DNA of 64,000 nt. It comes from an uncultured Clostridia bacterium (GTDB lineage Bacteria > Bacillota > Clostridia > TANB77 > CAG-508). The stretch spans positions 1-64,000 of the forward strand of contig CAKPCF010000004.1 of the NCBI GenBank assembly GCA_934141445.1. The letters run 5' to 3'. The translations under genes and the position numbers were made by a program. The notes beneath the pieces are model-generated. The model was not told the DNA's origin. It did no database searches and saw only the letters and a list, made by a program, of their open reading frames with translations. Position 1 is the first letter of the stretch. Each line of letters opens with the position of its first letter. This document shows, one piece after another, positions 63,294 through 64,000 of this stretch.

Positions 63294-64000
63294 TATTTTT
63301 TACTCTCTTTCATATCCTCATCAATTAAATTTTTAAAAGCTTCTAAAGATTTACACATACAATTATTCATAAAAATAGACTTTTTCACATACGATTTGTA
63401 TGTAGCATTTGTAGCAACATCTTCATGATGTAAAACTTTAATTTCCGGACTATATACTCTAAGCCAACTATTTTTTTCACATTCATAGTCTAAAATTTGT
63501 GCTTCACAATAGAATTTGGTTTCTGGATAAAATACATACTTTCTATTATCTATAAAATCTCTTGAAAAAATCAAACAAGAACCATGTAATGTTTTATTAT
63601 ATTGTTTTTCTAAATAGCCTGCTTGATTTTTTATTTTTCTATTTTTTATTGATTTAACTATTTTTTCTAAAAATGGTATTTTTTTCAAAAAAGCCTTTAT
63701 GTACAATTGTTTTTTAGTGATTCTTTTCATGTGTTCTAATTCTTTTAAAATTTTTTCTTTTGTTCTAATTGTTCTAACTTCTGGATTTTGGTGAATCTTA
63801 TTGGAAGTAGAATATACATCTGGTGCTAAAACAAAAAACTTATCTTGTTCATACAATTCATAAATTTTTTCACAAAAATCATTTTGATTAATTTCCATAT
63901 CATTATTCATTGCTACAATAAAATCAACATCTGTAAAATTTTCTTTTACATAGTTAAATCCGAAATTATTTCCATTTGCAAATCCTAAATTTTCTGAGGT
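63293..64000 (-). CDS. Glycosyltransferase, GT2 family, partial at the right edge
   Basis: The gene runs off the right edge, so its N-terminal Rossmann start is missing. Visible: SENLGFANGNNFGFNYV and DFIVAMNNDMEI, the GT2 donor motif with the metal-binding N-D pair, then an insertion, and a LHGSCLIFSRDFID acceptor region and HHEDV. Likely adds rhamnose or a similar sugar to the repeat unit. Acceptor unknown. Confidence 0.85.
   Translation of the reverse strand, partial: TSENLGFANGNNFGFNYVKENFTDVDFIVAMNNDMEINQNDFCEKIYELYEQDKFFVLAPDVYSTSNKIHQNPEVRTIRTKEKILKELEHMKRITKKQLYIKAFLKKIPFLEKIVKSIKNRKIKNQAGYLEKQYNKTLHGSCLIFSRDFIDNRKYVFYPETKFYCEAQILDYECEKNSWLRVYSPEIKVLHHEDVATNATYKSYVKKSIFMNNCMCKSLEAFKNLIDEDMKESKK

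Noticed and set aside
1..64000. CRISPR arrays, tRNA or rRNA genes, transposases or integrases
   Set aside because: None recognised. The only long repeats are the cassette leaders and the 56-bp repeat, neither of which has the period of an array.

Overview
The window is about 64 kb of very AT-rich DNA. It looks like the chromosome of an endospore-forming, low-GC Firmicute of the Clostridia type, perhaps an uncultured gut lineage. The spore genes yabP and yabQ sit beside a DivIC-like gene, ribosome-binding sites are strong (AGGAGG type), sigma-A-like promoters are easy to read, and Rho, SecA, UvrA, MurD, RF2 and aspartokinase belong to a Gram-positive background. No rRNA, tRNA or CRISPR array was seen. 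Almost all native genes lie on the minus strand.

Layout: 0-10 kb carries a PPC-domain gene, an ATC-hydrolase-like gene, an FtsH-type protease, a eukaryote-like pyrimidine 5'-nucleotidase, a two-component system next to oleate hydratase, a P-loop kinase, and a CsoR-type repressor with a TtcA-like enzyme. 10-16 kb carries rho, divIC-yabQ-yabP, lysC and prfB with a tiny Cys-rich gene. 17-21 kb has an ECF sigma/PepSY pair and housekeeping enzymes. 22-27 kb is a BceRS-BceAB antimicrobial-peptide detoxification module with a C39-like protease upstream. 27-42 kb has a nitroreductase, a RhuM protein, secA, transporters, a CBS protein, murD, a CMP-kinase-like gene and uvrA. 42-64 kb is a surface-glycan locus: Pgl-type nucleotide-sugar genes, a priming sugar transferase, glycosyltransferases, two flippases, a polymerase, an O-acyltransferase and accessory genes.

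Scattered between these AT-rich genes are seven units with a visibly different, more GC-rich codon style (ftsH-like, P-loop kinase, and five loci encoding proteins of 56 to 121 residues). Each stands alone with its own promoter and terminator. One is flanked by a 56-bp direct repeat that duplicates the 5' end of the neighbouring gene, which suggests these units are acquired cassettes. A tandem pair of paralogous cassette genes shares a 74-nt leader whose few differences preserve RNA pairing.

The most striking signal is translational. Three native genes (prfB, an MFS transporter, an MBL-fold protein) each need a +1 shift to give the full protein. In all three the break lies exactly at a CGG codon preceded by NTA, and skipping the C restores Gly (GGN). 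In a manual scan of the other native genes no in-frame CGG was found. This points to CGG being unread or poorly read, with +1 frameshifting at NTA-CGG, although assembly error must be excluded.
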